Source: CAZINM01 sp964540605 (GTDB taxonomy: Bacteria > Patescibacteriota > Dojkabacteria > SC72 > JAHDCA01). From it: a stretch of DNA of 17,046 bases. The position numbers were made by a program, and so were the translations under genes. Position 1 is the first letter of the stretch. Each line of letters opens with the position of its first letter. A model generated the notes under the pieces. It was not told the DNA's origin and ran no database searches. It saw nothing but the letters and a program-made list of their open reading frames with translations. The stretch covers positions 1 to 17,046 of the forward strand of contig CAZINM010000019.1 in the NCBI GenBank assembly GCA_964540605.1, written 5' to 3'. Shown piece after piece: positions 9,201 to 14,475 of the stretch.

Positions 9201-10307
9201 TGTAAATTTACCACCCAAATATATGATAGATCCGTCGAGATTCGTTGTTATAGTCCTTACTTCACCATTTGGAGAAGGATTCCAATTTTGTACTAATGCA
9301 CTATTACCACATGGATAACTTTCATACTCCATTAAAGATACTTTATCTACCCACCCTCTATTTGATCCTAATGCGAGATAGTATGTATTAGAATATTTCC
9401 ATGTGATGGTGTGAGATCCTGCTGATAAGGCAATAGTCTTTTTCACCCAACCCACCTCGCCAGAAATTCTTTCTCTATAACCTGATGAGTAGGTACAAGT
9501 TGGGTTATCAATACAATAATATAAGAAGCCTCTATTTGATCTAGAGCTTACTTTCCAATAAAATTCAAGAACTCCAGGATTAGTAAGATCTACACTTGTT
9601 TCTAAAGTAGAAGTTCCCCCATTTCCAACCGCAGCTGATTGAGCAGATTGAATTCCATCGTAAACAACCGTATTACCAGAAGTCCATACTGTATCTCTAG
9701 TCGTCCATCCAAGAGGTGGAAATATACCTTCGAAACTTTCATCTATCGTTACCGAAGTAATATTACAGGCAGTTACAGACGAAATATCAGTTAACAAAGC
9801 GGCCGTGTAAGGCCTCGAAATTCCTTCTATTTCAGTAAATGCCCCAGCAATATAAAGAATAGACCTATCGGGACTTAATTTAAGGTCATATATAATTCCA
9901 TTAACACTGGGATGCCAATCTAAATTAAGATCTCCATTAGCTAAGATATGAGCAATATTTGACCTTGGCTCTCCATCAATAGATGTAAAATCTCCAGCAA
10001 TAAAAAAACCTCCACCTCCATCAGATATTGATACATTTACACTATTTCCAGTTATTTCGGGAAAATTCAATACTGTTTGATCCGAAAGCTTTCCAATACC
10101 ACCTTTACCAGTTGTTTCACCCAAATAGGTAAATGACCCACCCAAATAGAGACGATCATTATGTACTTTTACAACTTCTACTGTTCCGTCAGTAATAGGA
10201 AAATCAGAAATAACATTTGTTGTCTGAGCAAACACCTCGGATTTTAGAAGTTGAAAAGAGAGAAATACATAACCGAGCAAGAAGATTTTTACGAAATGTT
10301 TTAGCAT
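3246..10307 (-). CDS. Giant surface protein: beta-propeller repeats, jelly-roll inserts, Calx-beta, stalk, membrane segments and regulatory-like domains
   Basis: The 2353-residue product starts with a signal peptide (cleavage likely after VFA, residue 27). About 28 repeats with a core like LYVGGDFTTVGG (DUF5122/delta-60 type) fall in two blocks, about 28-890 and 930-1790, joined by an acidic Pro-rich linker (about 893-925). Jelly-roll modules resembling cleaved-adhesin/MAM domains interrupt the repeats at about 190-326 and 1590-1736; both contain GW near the start, WKVSS, YYCIDNP and HTITWKY. A Calx-beta domain (about 1799-1906) is recognised by its ENSG, GTADSGDY and ILDDE motifs. A PEDPPVDP-type stalk (1908-1964), an acidic linker, and a membrane segment (about 2036-2060) follow. 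Next come a carboxypeptidase-regulatory-like domain (about 2087-2149), two more membrane segments (about 2211-2254) and a second such domain (about 2255-2319). KKRR after the first membrane segment suggests these last domains face the cytoplasm. The likely role is adhesion or surface structure. ATG 10307 has only weak Shine-Dalgarno-like sequence. Confidence 0.85.
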   Translation of the reverse strand: MLKHFVKIFLLGYVFLSFQLLKSEVFAQTTNVISDFPITDGTVEVVKVHNDRLYLGGSFTYLGETTGKGGIGKLSDQTVLNFPEITGNSVNVSISDGGGGFFIAGDFTSIDGEPRSNIAHILANGDLNLDWHPSVNGIIYDLKLSPDRSILYIAGAFTEIEGISRPYTAALLTDISSVTACNITSVTIDESFEGIFPPLGWTTRDTVWTSGNTVVYDGIQSAQSAAVGNGGTSTLETSVDLTNPGVLEFYWKVSSRSNRGFLYYCIDNPTCTYSSGYRERISGEVGWVKKTIALSAGSHTITWKYSNTYYLALGSNRGWVDKVSLMEYESYPCGNSALVQNWNPSPNGEVRTITTNLDGSIIYLGGKFTSLLATTRNLLGAVDNNGSMISNFNPNVQPTNAGVYDIQLNESEDLLYIGGDDITSVGGVLRKNAAAISTSDGSIDDWDPALAGTTSDYIQTILIDNGVVWLGGRFYTTNGLSIPNIAIVDEISGATEDWNSPYGIYQYGVNQITILDNTIYVLSSYAIGGNYKTNTRILLYDRNTRELLSDERASINGVPKTISFDEVNDKYFLGGTFTSFGGKVRNGLAAIDLSSRELIDWDPVLNAGAKVYDIDFNGSIIYIGGNFTSVGGYSRGNLAAVNACNGVTYDWDPDIKSGYVKTIELDEDKTELYVGGSFLYVGNTPVDRLASFNTNDYSLTDWRPSSSGDINDIIIYDPNVYLAGSFDYIEGELRSLIAGVDKDTGMLTSFDPDIPYNSNLTSESLAITQDGSKIFVGGRFYYDYLLGFNTADSSRITLPSFSMYDSILSIKISSDDSLLYFTGEYGTGIRTLDLTTNLLTGWSLALNSGAYAYSLDELNGTLFFGGTISSVGGQSVSYYGQNATYDLTEESYDCSILPEAPVEDPDEPIEEDDPLIVELNEVVYPEPRSTFSLPENLPNFNSIVSPVGSITDIERYGNMTYVAGSFDEVVGRASGMALPVDKITYEVTTGDFPVLDVLDGASYYGEVTVILPDGEGGWFIGGYFDRANEDVVSNLIHVLSDGSVDQTLLPVFTGTYSTSVKDLALSPDGTILYVGGAFTGVNGQTRNRLCSFDLTTNSLTSWDPNLNDWVRTVDLTSDGSILYVGGDFTTVGGLTQNRVVAFDTTTGNRIAWNPNPSGVVWDIEISDDDSQIFIGGNYTSIGGGSNDHIAIIDTAGVIVPTFAPVLDDYVRDIELDGSYVFVGGYFNTVNGQPRNAVAKIDLTGALDPWNAQVDNTIYGVHLDEGIIYLAGYFDSVGGETKSRLAAVDSLTGGLIDSFKLEADTMNGTLTFATDANYLYIGGYHTLIGYDIDQLFRIKDDGTIDKDFSYIFNGEINDIVGFKNKLYIGGDFTAVNGFTRNYSASIDLETGVVTSWNPYLDEEVESLAVAGNTVYIGGWFTRANGEERIAFAAFDDQSNIPTDLSIDITNSDWPVIYKILPHGEDLFIGGDFIYEDKENLLLLDPVTGIVSDWSPNPIGGYGVYELEADQNRLYVGGDFNSVNASNINYIVAFDLSDMSMVDLGLGLDDEVHALEITQESLFIGGYFMSPRYALMEVSLIEHSCPPPANIYLSESFEVDPYPPTGWSVDSGHQPWLIDTLNYSDGLRSTNSNELLGDSQVAVMSYTIDLAQESTLSFDWKVSSETDYDHLYYCIDNPSCTYDTDYESRISGEVDWTTVVKTLSSGMHTITWKYEKDSSSSAGSDQGWIDNVSVDDREECTPISEGSVTSWNPSPDSTPFVIHAVGNTLYVGGDMYTFGDYESFGFLAQFGELPAVVEDPEIEFGYLNQTIYENSGSGVIKLVLQKAPSMVPLSINYSITGGTADSGDYLLETGTIIIPAGEFSVDIPFTVFDNDEPDGYRTIFLNLSDPLGSSIGMYHASTITILDDEGGSIPPEDPEDPPVDPEDPPEDPEDPPVDPEDPPVDPEDPPEDPPVESEDPPSDPEILNDDQQRSYDVPQDDKDTEEYDNDDPEHGKEDTPSEDDHRDDKNSGDPGNEENGDDHLVPVKDNNMLNRITSKTYSLIAIIVGFIILLTQFFGFIWKLGGGVTQLIKNYPLIFGILFDKKRRKTGWGLVYDFTNQNEPIPFAIVKLVDVASSKIVSTTITDLEGRYRFITDEGRYIINVEHKDYAIATLNDPISKRYDLTGKYFGGVIQYKKERSVPYDIPMYPILSHDMSFYNKLKDKITIFVKNFGSLLNLFGVILIAISIVWYPSKFAYLVLLLNLIVLLIITVVNILHLKDWGVAFKDHRENRLEGVFIRLFDIQNRSLVNTVLTDRKGRYGFIADKGCYLLHAMRAELKMNNDIKIDVKNNRGKVIKTDIPMHRVYFGPEHPEK
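4432..4574 (-). repeat. 21-bp tandem repeat encoding the Pro/Glu/Asp stalk
   Basis: Inside the giant gene, units of about 21 bp, read on the plus strand as variants of tctactggtggatcttcagg, recur with small changes. They encode PVDPEDP/PEDPPED heptads on the minus strand. The composition suits an extended, stiff spacer between the Calx-beta domain and the membrane. Such tracts can change copy number by slippage, and a whole-unit change keeps the frame. Confidence 0.85.
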
Positions 10308-10422
10308 TTTAAACTCAATCCTAATTATGAAATCATATGACTAGAATATCATAAAATGTTTTCATAAAAAACCTTGAGATAATTTAACATTTCAAAGTAA
10401 AGGTAATATACCGAAGCTAGAA

Positions 10423-10451
10423 GTTATTGCGAACCCTACGGGTTCAATAAC
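10423..10451. other. Inverted repeat/hairpin
   Basis: GTTATT (10423-10428) pairs with AATAAC (10446-10451), and GAACCC (10431-10436) pairs with GGGTTC (10440-10445) around a TAC loop, leaving a 2-base bulge GC. No T-tract follows on either strand, so it is a poor intrinsic terminator. It may be a remnant or a leader structure. Confidence 0.6.
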
Positions 10452-10460
10452 CAATCACAC

Positions 10461-10500
10461 ACCATGCAAAAACCCACCTTTCGGTGGGTTTTTACATGGT
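10461..10500 (-). terminator. Intrinsic terminator hairpin downstream of the tRNA 3'-end duplicate
   Basis: AAAAACCCACC (10468-10478) pairs perfectly with GGTGGGTTTTT (10483-10493) around a 4-base loop, giving an 11-bp stem with U-tracts on both strands. One mismatch further out, ACCATG (10461-10466) pairs with CATGGT (10495-10500), so the base of the stem uses the ACCA of the duplicated tRNA end. It could stop transcription in either direction. All nearby genes are on the minus strand. Confidence 0.85.
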
Positions 10501-10516
10501 GAGCGCACAGGGAATC
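10495..10516 (-). repeat. Duplicate of the tRNA-Lys 3' end
   Basis: These 22 bases are identical to 10657-10678. On the minus strand they represent part of the T arm, the 3' acceptor strand, the discriminator A and the CCA of the tRNA-Lys at 10659-10734. Upstream sequence on the minus strand does not fold as a tRNA, so only the 3' end is present. It may be a degraded second tRNA gene or an attachment-site-like scar. Confidence 0.85.
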
Positions 10517-10549
10517 AATTCATGACTCGCAAAGCTCGTCTATGAATTG
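10516..10549. other. Long imperfect inverted repeat
   Basis: CAATTCAT (10516-10523) pairs with ATGAATTG (10542-10549). Inside it, GACTCGC and GCTCGTC can pair around AAA with an internal mismatched pair of bases, leaving one T unpaired next to the outer arm. It starts on the last base of the tRNA-end duplicate. No function is recognised. Confidence 0.6.
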
Positions 10550-10622
10550 CTTAGCGTCGTGTCTTCTGCTCATTTCATTCGCAGGACATGTCCCTACGAA
10601 CTAGTTCGATCCTTACTCCTTT

Positions 10623-10662
10623 ACCATGAATAAACCCGACTAATGTCGGGTTTATTCATGGT
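10623..10662 (-). terminator. Intrinsic terminator of tRNA-Lys
   Basis: An 18-bp perfect inverted repeat (10623-10640 with 10645-10662) encloses the loop TAAT. The core CCCGAC/GTCGGG is flanked by A/T-rich arms that provide a U-tract on either strand. The base of the stem overlaps the ACCA of the tRNA, so terminator and tRNA end share four bases before processing. Confidence 0.88.
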
Positions 10663-10734
10663 GAGCGCACAGGGAATCGAACCCTGAACCTAGCGGTTAA
10701 GAGCCGCTTGCTCTGCCAATTGAGCTATGCGCCC
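10659..10734 (-). tRNA. tRNA-Lys (anticodon CTT), CCA encoded
   Basis: The minus strand from 10734 to 10659 folds as a 76-nt tRNA. The acceptor GGGCGCA pairs with TGCGCTC (one G-U). The D arm is GCTC/GAGC with GG in its loop. The anticodon stem AGCGG/CCGCT holds the loop CTCTTAA, giving anticodon CTT for lysine AAG codons. The T arm is CAGGG/CCCTG with loop TTCGATT. The discriminator A and CCA are in the genome. The gene lies 99 bp downstream of recO with its own likely promoter and is followed at once by a strong terminator. Confidence 0.96.
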
Positions 10735-10752
10735 TCACTTTGATTTGATCTT

Positions 10753-10758
10753 ATTATA
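10753..10758 (-). promoter_or_regulatory. -10 box for tRNA-Lys
   Basis: The minus strand carries a perfect TATAAT here, 18 bases before the mature tRNA 5' end, which would give a start around 10746 and a short 5' leader. The -35 region is unclear: TTGGTA lies 19 bases upstream, longer than the ideal spacing. Confidence 0.6.
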
Positions 10759-10833
10759 CAGCTGAAACAGTGAATTTTACCAAAATTTATAGGATTTTGT
10801 AATAAATATCATTATTTCTAGCCTATCTATTAA

Positions 10834-11487
10834 TTATTCCGCAGTTTTGACAAACGAAACATCATTCTCTTTTATTACTTTCTCTATATATTCATCAATT
10901 GCTTTATCAAATTCTGAAGATTCATATTTGATCTTAGATATCTCAGTATATCTAGACTTAAAATGATCATCTCTCAAACAATCCTTACATATAACCTTCA
11001 TTTCATTGAGATCGATACCTTTAAGCTCTTTTGACGCCTGACATTTTGAACAGATCCTCATGTTCCCAAGAAAACCAAGATGCTCTAAGATCCATATTCT
11101 GAACCGATTAACTATTCGTAATTCTAATTCACTTTTCAATAATTCACTTAATCTCTCATATATATCAGGATCTTCATCATCCTCAACTGTAAGCCGATTA
11201 ACGACCCTTAAGATCTTAGAAATAAGCTGTAATCTATCTTTATCTGCGTCAGGTATGAATATCAGACTTGCTTCAACAAGAGTATCAAGATTCTTACCCT
11301 CATAATAAGTGATGCTACTACGAGATAATGTTTGAATGGATGATCTATTCTTACTTTCGATCTTTCTAACTCCTTTTGCAATAAGAGAATACTTCCCACG
11401 ACCCTTCGAAAAAACGATCAAGATCTTGTCTGCTTCTGAATAATTAATGCTTTTGATCACGATCACTTCATCTTTTAATAAGGCCAT
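10834..11487 (-). CDS. recO: DNA repair protein RecO
   Basis: This 217-residue protein matches RecO, which binds single-stranded DNA and SSB and, with RecR, loads RecA during gap repair. The N-terminal OB-fold region (about 1-80) has the typical opening MALLKDEVIVIKSINYSEAD, then FSKGRGKYSLIAKGVRK. A helical region follows, with ILEHLGFLGNMRICSKC. The zinc site is C146-x2-C149 and C167-x2-C170, both pairs intact. Its length is a little below the common 230-250 residues. ATG 11487 lies inside the end of the upstream glycosyltransferase gene (20-bp overlap), and AGGA nine bases before the ATG is a plausible ribosome site. Overlap implies translational coupling with the two glycosyltransferases. 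Confidence 0.92.
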   Translation of the reverse strand: MALLKDEVIVIKSINYSEADKILIVFSKGRGKYSLIAKGVRKIESKNRSSIQTLSRSSITYYEGKNLDTLVEASLIFIPDADKDRLQLISKILRVVNRLTVEDDEDPDIYERLSELLKSELELRIVNRFRIWILEHLGFLGNMRICSKCQASKELKGIDLNEMKVICKDCLRDDHFKSRYTEISKIKYESSEFDKAIDEYIEKVIKENDVSFVKTAE

Positions 11488-12631
11488 TTATTTCATTCCT
11501 AATTTTATTCTCAAAGGCCTCTCTGGAGAATTCAAGCGATCTTTTTCTGCACTCCTCCGCCGAAAATGCTTTAGCATCATATTTCGATAAAGCTTTGGCT
11601 AGATCTTCAACATTTCTTCTATCAAAAAAGATCCCAGTTCTACCATCAACTACAGTTTCTTCAACTCCTCCACTTTTGTAAGCTATAACTGGGCATCCTG
11701 AAGCGTTTGCCTCTACTGGAACGATACCGAAATCTTCATCCATAACTGGATAAATTAATGCTCTGCATTTATACAGCAATTCTCTTTTCATCTTTTCTGA
11801 AACAAAGCCTAAAAATCCTATCAGATGCTTTGCATGTAGATCTTTAACTAGTTCTTTCATCTGATCTAATTCACTACCTGTTCCAGCTACTTTCAATTTA
11901 CTACCAGTCTCCACACAGGCTTGTATCGCTATATCAACACCCTTATATGATTCGACTCGACCTAAATATAAAAACCAATCCTCCCTATTCTCTACAGATC
12001 TGTTGTATTTCATCTTGTAACTTTCTACAGGGGGATAAACTACAACTGAATCAAGACCATAATATTTTGCTACTCGCTTTTGAACAGCTTTCGATATAGC
12101 TAATGTTCTATCTGCTTGCTTAGCATACTGTTTATCCTGTCTCTGCCATGAATTGGTCATGAACTTTGATAAGAATCTTTTATAAAAAAGATATAAAGCA
12201 TTATTACTTGAATATGATCCATTATTCATCCATAGAAACCTAGCAGGCGTAAGGATGTAATGTATTAGATCTACATTGACTGGCTTTTTAATGAATTTCT
12301 CAAAACCATCAGAAACCACTATCACGAGATCATGTCCATTTAGATCTAAAGATCTATATGCAGATGGAAGAAAAGGTATCAAATATTTATATAATTTTTT
12401 CTTGAATGGTAGCCGTTGTAAAAATGAAGATCGAATTTTGTATCTGTTTAAATGCTCTTGAACGAAAGTGTCATTATACCAAGCTGTATAAACAGTCGGA
12501 TTATTAAATAGCCGAGCCATAACATCTAGGTTGTATTCAGCACCTCCCCAAGTATGTAAAGGATGAATTATTATTGCGACATTCTTATATTCCAATTTTC
12601 TCACTGATAAATTGAGTTGTTTTTTGTTCAA
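11468..12631 (-). CDS. GT4-family glycosyltransferase (second of tandem pair)
   Basis: The GT-B-fold glycosyltransferase has an N-terminal acceptor domain with the glycine-rich loop HTWGGAEYN, a linker with DRTLAISKAVQKRV and VVYPPVE, and a donor domain starting near FLYLGRVESYKGVDIAI. The family E-x7-E motif is EDFGIVPVE (E299 and E307), followed by ASGCPVIAYKSGGVEETV. Such enzymes transfer a sugar from a nucleotide or lipid-linked donor with retention, usually for cell-surface polysaccharide or glycolipid. Donor and acceptor cannot be told from sequence. No membrane segment is seen. The start is uncertain: TTG 12631 gives a 47-bp overlap with the upstream gene, GTG 12604 gives 20 bp and TTG 12595 gives 11 bp. 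The conserved core begins only at EYKNVAIIIH, so the shorter starts fit. The gene ends in TGA inside recO. Confidence 0.87.
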   Translation of the reverse strand: MNKKQLNLSVRKLEYKNVAIIIHPLHTWGGAEYNLDVMARLFNNPTVYTAWYNDTFVQEHLNRYKIRSSFLQRLPFKKKLYKYLIPFLPSAYRSLDLNGHDLVIVVSDGFEKFIKKPVNVDLIHYILTPARFLWMNNGSYSSNNALYLFYKRFLSKFMTNSWQRQDKQYAKQADRTLAISKAVQKRVAKYYGLDSVVVYPPVESYKMKYNRSVENREDWFLYLGRVESYKGVDIAIQACVETGSKLKVAGTGSELDQMKELVKDLHAKHLIGFLGFVSEKMKRELLYKCRALIYPVMDEDFGIVPVEANASGCPVIAYKSGGVEETVVDGRTGIFFDRRNVEDLAKALSKYDAKAFSAEECRKRSLEFSREAFENKIRNEINGLIKR

Positions 12632-13757
12632 ATTTTTCTACTGTAAATTCTTTCGCCCTTCCAACGATTTCATTTCTGTTATAATTATTTCGATCATGAT
12701 TCTTGATAGCACTCTTTAATTCATCCAATGAGCAAAAGAATTTTCCTGTTTTGCCATCAATTACTGTTTCTGCAACACCACCTTTATTATATGCTAAAAC
12801 TGGACAACCAGATGCCATAGCTTCAATTGGAACATATCCGAAATCCTCTACTCCAGGAAATATTAATGCTTCTGCCTTACTATATAAATATCTTACTAAT
12901 TCATCATCCTGCCAATCTAAGTAAATGACCTTTTCATTTGAGATCTTTTTTAGAAATGGCTTGTCAGGCCCACTACCTACAATAAATAAATATTTACCAG
13001 TTTCTTTACAAGCTTTTATAGCCCAATCTATTCTTTTATAGTCATATAATCTTGATACTACGAGAAAAAACTTTGATGGCAACGAATTAATGATCTTTTT
13101 TGAACCTGCATATTTATCTTCATTACTCTCTGTAATTCCCACATTCTCAAACCAAAACTGATCTATACCTGGATATATAACATCCGATCTTCTTTTATAA
13201 ATCTTACTTACTTTTTTCTGAATAAACTGAGAAATTGAGATAATATGATCAACACGATCTATTGCTGTTTGATCCCAAACTCTTAAATATGTATTAAAAA
13301 AGGGTGTAAGGATCTTATAAAATGTTCTAAATCTTAAAGCTCTAATATTTGACTCTCCATCCCACAAAGACCTAGGTGGTGTAAGTATTATTCCGATATG
13401 TTGTTGGTCACTCTCAGGAATAACACCCTTAGCTGAACCAGCTGAAAGAGAAATTATCAGATCGTAAGAACTCAGATCAAATTGCTCAAATGCATAGGGC
13501 GTGAAAACATTTAAATGTCTATGAAATTTTCTTAAGATCTTCTTCCTACCTAAGAACGACTCGTGAACTTTTGCCTTTACCTCAAATCGCCCATAATAAT
13601 TTTTCTTCTCATAAATTGAAGTAAAAACCTCTGAATTGGGAAATATCTTTAGTAGTTGCAATAAAAGTCTATCTGCACCTCCTGGAGCATTCATCCTATC
13701 AGTTACTAATGCAACTTTTAAGCTATCGAAAGTTAAACTCATAACAAAGTTTAACAT
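12585..13757 (-). CDS. GT4-family glycosyltransferase (first of tandem pair)
   Basis: A 390-residue GT-B enzyme closely related in layout to its downstream neighbour. It has VALVTDRMNAPGGADRLLL at the N-terminus, a middle section with DHIISISQFIQKKV and DVIYPGID, a donor domain from FFLVVSRLYDYKRIDWAI, and the E-x7-E motif EDFGYVPIE (E304 and E312) followed by ASGCPVLAYNKGGVAETV. It probably adds a sugar to a surface glycan or lipid. The two tandem copies differ enough to suggest successive, distinct linkages. ATG 13757 is the annotated start. A second ATG at 13742 (MSLTFDSLKVALVTD) is closer to the core and may be the true one. No clear Shine-Dalgarno is visible. It starts 64 bases after the acidic-protein gene ends. 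Confidence 0.87.
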   Translation of the reverse strand: MLNFVMSLTFDSLKVALVTDRMNAPGGADRLLLQLLKIFPNSEVFTSIYEKKNYYGRFEVKAKVHESFLGRKKILRKFHRHLNVFTPYAFEQFDLSSYDLIISLSAGSAKGVIPESDQQHIGIILTPPRSLWDGESNIRALRFRTFYKILTPFFNTYLRVWDQTAIDRVDHIISISQFIQKKVSKIYKRRSDVIYPGIDQFWFENVGITESNEDKYAGSKKIINSLPSKFFLVVSRLYDYKRIDWAIKACKETGKYLFIVGSGPDKPFLKKISNEKVIYLDWQDDELVRYLYSKAEALIFPGVEDFGYVPIEAMASGCPVLAYNKGGVAETVIDGKTGKFFCSLDELKSAIKNHDRNNYNRNEIVGRAKEFTVEKFEQKTTQFISEKIGI

Positions 13758-13821
13758 AGAATCATTACTGAAGCGCTATAATAAACACACGGATAAAAAA
13801 CGAATATCTTAACTGTAAAGG

Positions 13822-14370
13822 TTAAAGCTCGGGTAATTCATCATCATCAACAAAATCCGTTAAACCTTTCAGATCAGCGTCATCATCTTCTTGATCCAGA
13901 AGACTTATTGCATCGGCCATATCAACCTCAGATACATTTTTAATATCTTCATCTTCTGTTGGGAATATTTCATCTAAACCTTTTCCAACAAATGTTACTA
14001 GATCATCATCTAGTTCCTCCTCTAAAGATGTAAGAGATTCGTCCTCCTCTAAAATTTCATTTGCTTCTTCATGAACTTCCCCTGCGACCTCTATCTCTCC
14101 ATCAAATTCCTCAGTTAGATCAGAATTGAATTCTTTAGGAGGTATTTCTGATTTTTTGAATTTCTTACCTAAAGCAGACAGATATTTTACCGCTTCCTCA
14201 TCATATTTCTCTATAACCTCAACTACTTTTAATGTAGCAGGACATACCATATAGATGCGATTTGCATCATCATCAGGATCGGAATTTACAGGGGCGAACA
14301 CAATAAATTGAACACTTTTCTTAAGTGATGAAGGGTCTGTAACTGGACCTTTATCTTTTGTGGCAGCCAT
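13822..14370 (-). CDS. Strongly acidic protein of unknown function
   Basis: I do not recognise this 182-residue protein. The first 90 residues look like a small folded domain with mixed charge: a hydrophobic strand VQFIVFAPV, a DPDDDANRIYMV segment, then LKVVEVIEKYDEEAVKYLSA and a Lys-rich patch KKFKKSEIPPK. From about 95 to the end it is dominated by Glu and Asp with short hydrophobic spots (DLVTFVGKGLDEIFP, MADAISLLDQ, LKGLTDFV), typical of a disordered acidic tail or a docking peptide. There is no signal peptide or membrane segment. It has its own strong-looking promoter, so it need not depend on secA read-through, and it may run on into the glycosyltransferase cluster. No Shine-Dalgarno precedes ATG 14370. 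Confidence 0.75.
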   Translation of the reverse strand: MAATKDKGPVTDPSSLKKSVQFIVFAPVNSDPDDDANRIYMVCPATLKVVEVIEKYDEEAVKYLSALGKKFKKSEIPPKEFNSDLTEEFDGEIEVAGEVHEEANEILEEDESLTSLEEELDDDLVTFVGKGLDEIFPTEDEDIKNVSEVDMADAISLLDQEDDDADLKGLTDFVDDDELPEL

Positions 14371-14412
14371 AATGTCAAAAAAAATATTAATAAATTGTCA
14401 TATTCTGTTTTT

Positions 14413-14441
14413 AGAATAATATAGGCATATAATTATGTCAA
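14413..14441 (-). promoter_or_regulatory. Sigma70-type promoter for the acidic-protein gene
   Basis: The minus strand has a perfect -35 TTGACA (14436-14441), a 17-base spacer and a -10 TATTCT (14413-14418), predicting a start near 14406 and a leader of about 35 bases. The -10 box is one arm of an inverted repeat, TATTCT-N6-AGAATA (14401-14418), which could be an operator or a short hairpin at the transcript start. Confidence 0.6.
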
Positions 14442-14475
14442 CAAAACCCATAGTATTGTTATGATATATTATTCA

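Larger units (their letters stand above)
10308..10658. other. Gene-free region rich in hairpins
   Basis: No convincing ORF lies between the giant-gene start and the tRNA end. From left to right it holds the AT-rich upstream region of the giant gene (10308-10420, presumably its promoter, with no clear -35/-10 pair), a hairpin at 10423-10451, a terminator hairpin at 10461-10500, a duplicate of the tRNA-Lys 3' end at 10495-10516, a long inverted repeat at 10516-10549, two short perfect palindromes at 10584-10593 and 10597-10608, and most of the terminator at 10623-10662. Confidence 0.7.

Noticed and set aside
10495..10580. Second tRNA gene on the minus strand
   Set aside because: Only the 3' end matches. 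Upstream bases give no D arm, anticodon arm or matching 5' acceptor strand.
3246..13757. Alternative genetic code with UGA read as glycine (seen in some CPR)
   Set aside because: The 2353-codon ORF has no in-frame UGA, and a glycosyltransferase gene uses TGA as a sensible stop inside recO.
14370..14385. TTGACA just before the acidic-protein start codon as a -35 box
   Set aside because: It lies two bases before the ATG on the minus strand, so a promoter using it would start inside the gene. The upstream TTGACA with correct spacing is better.
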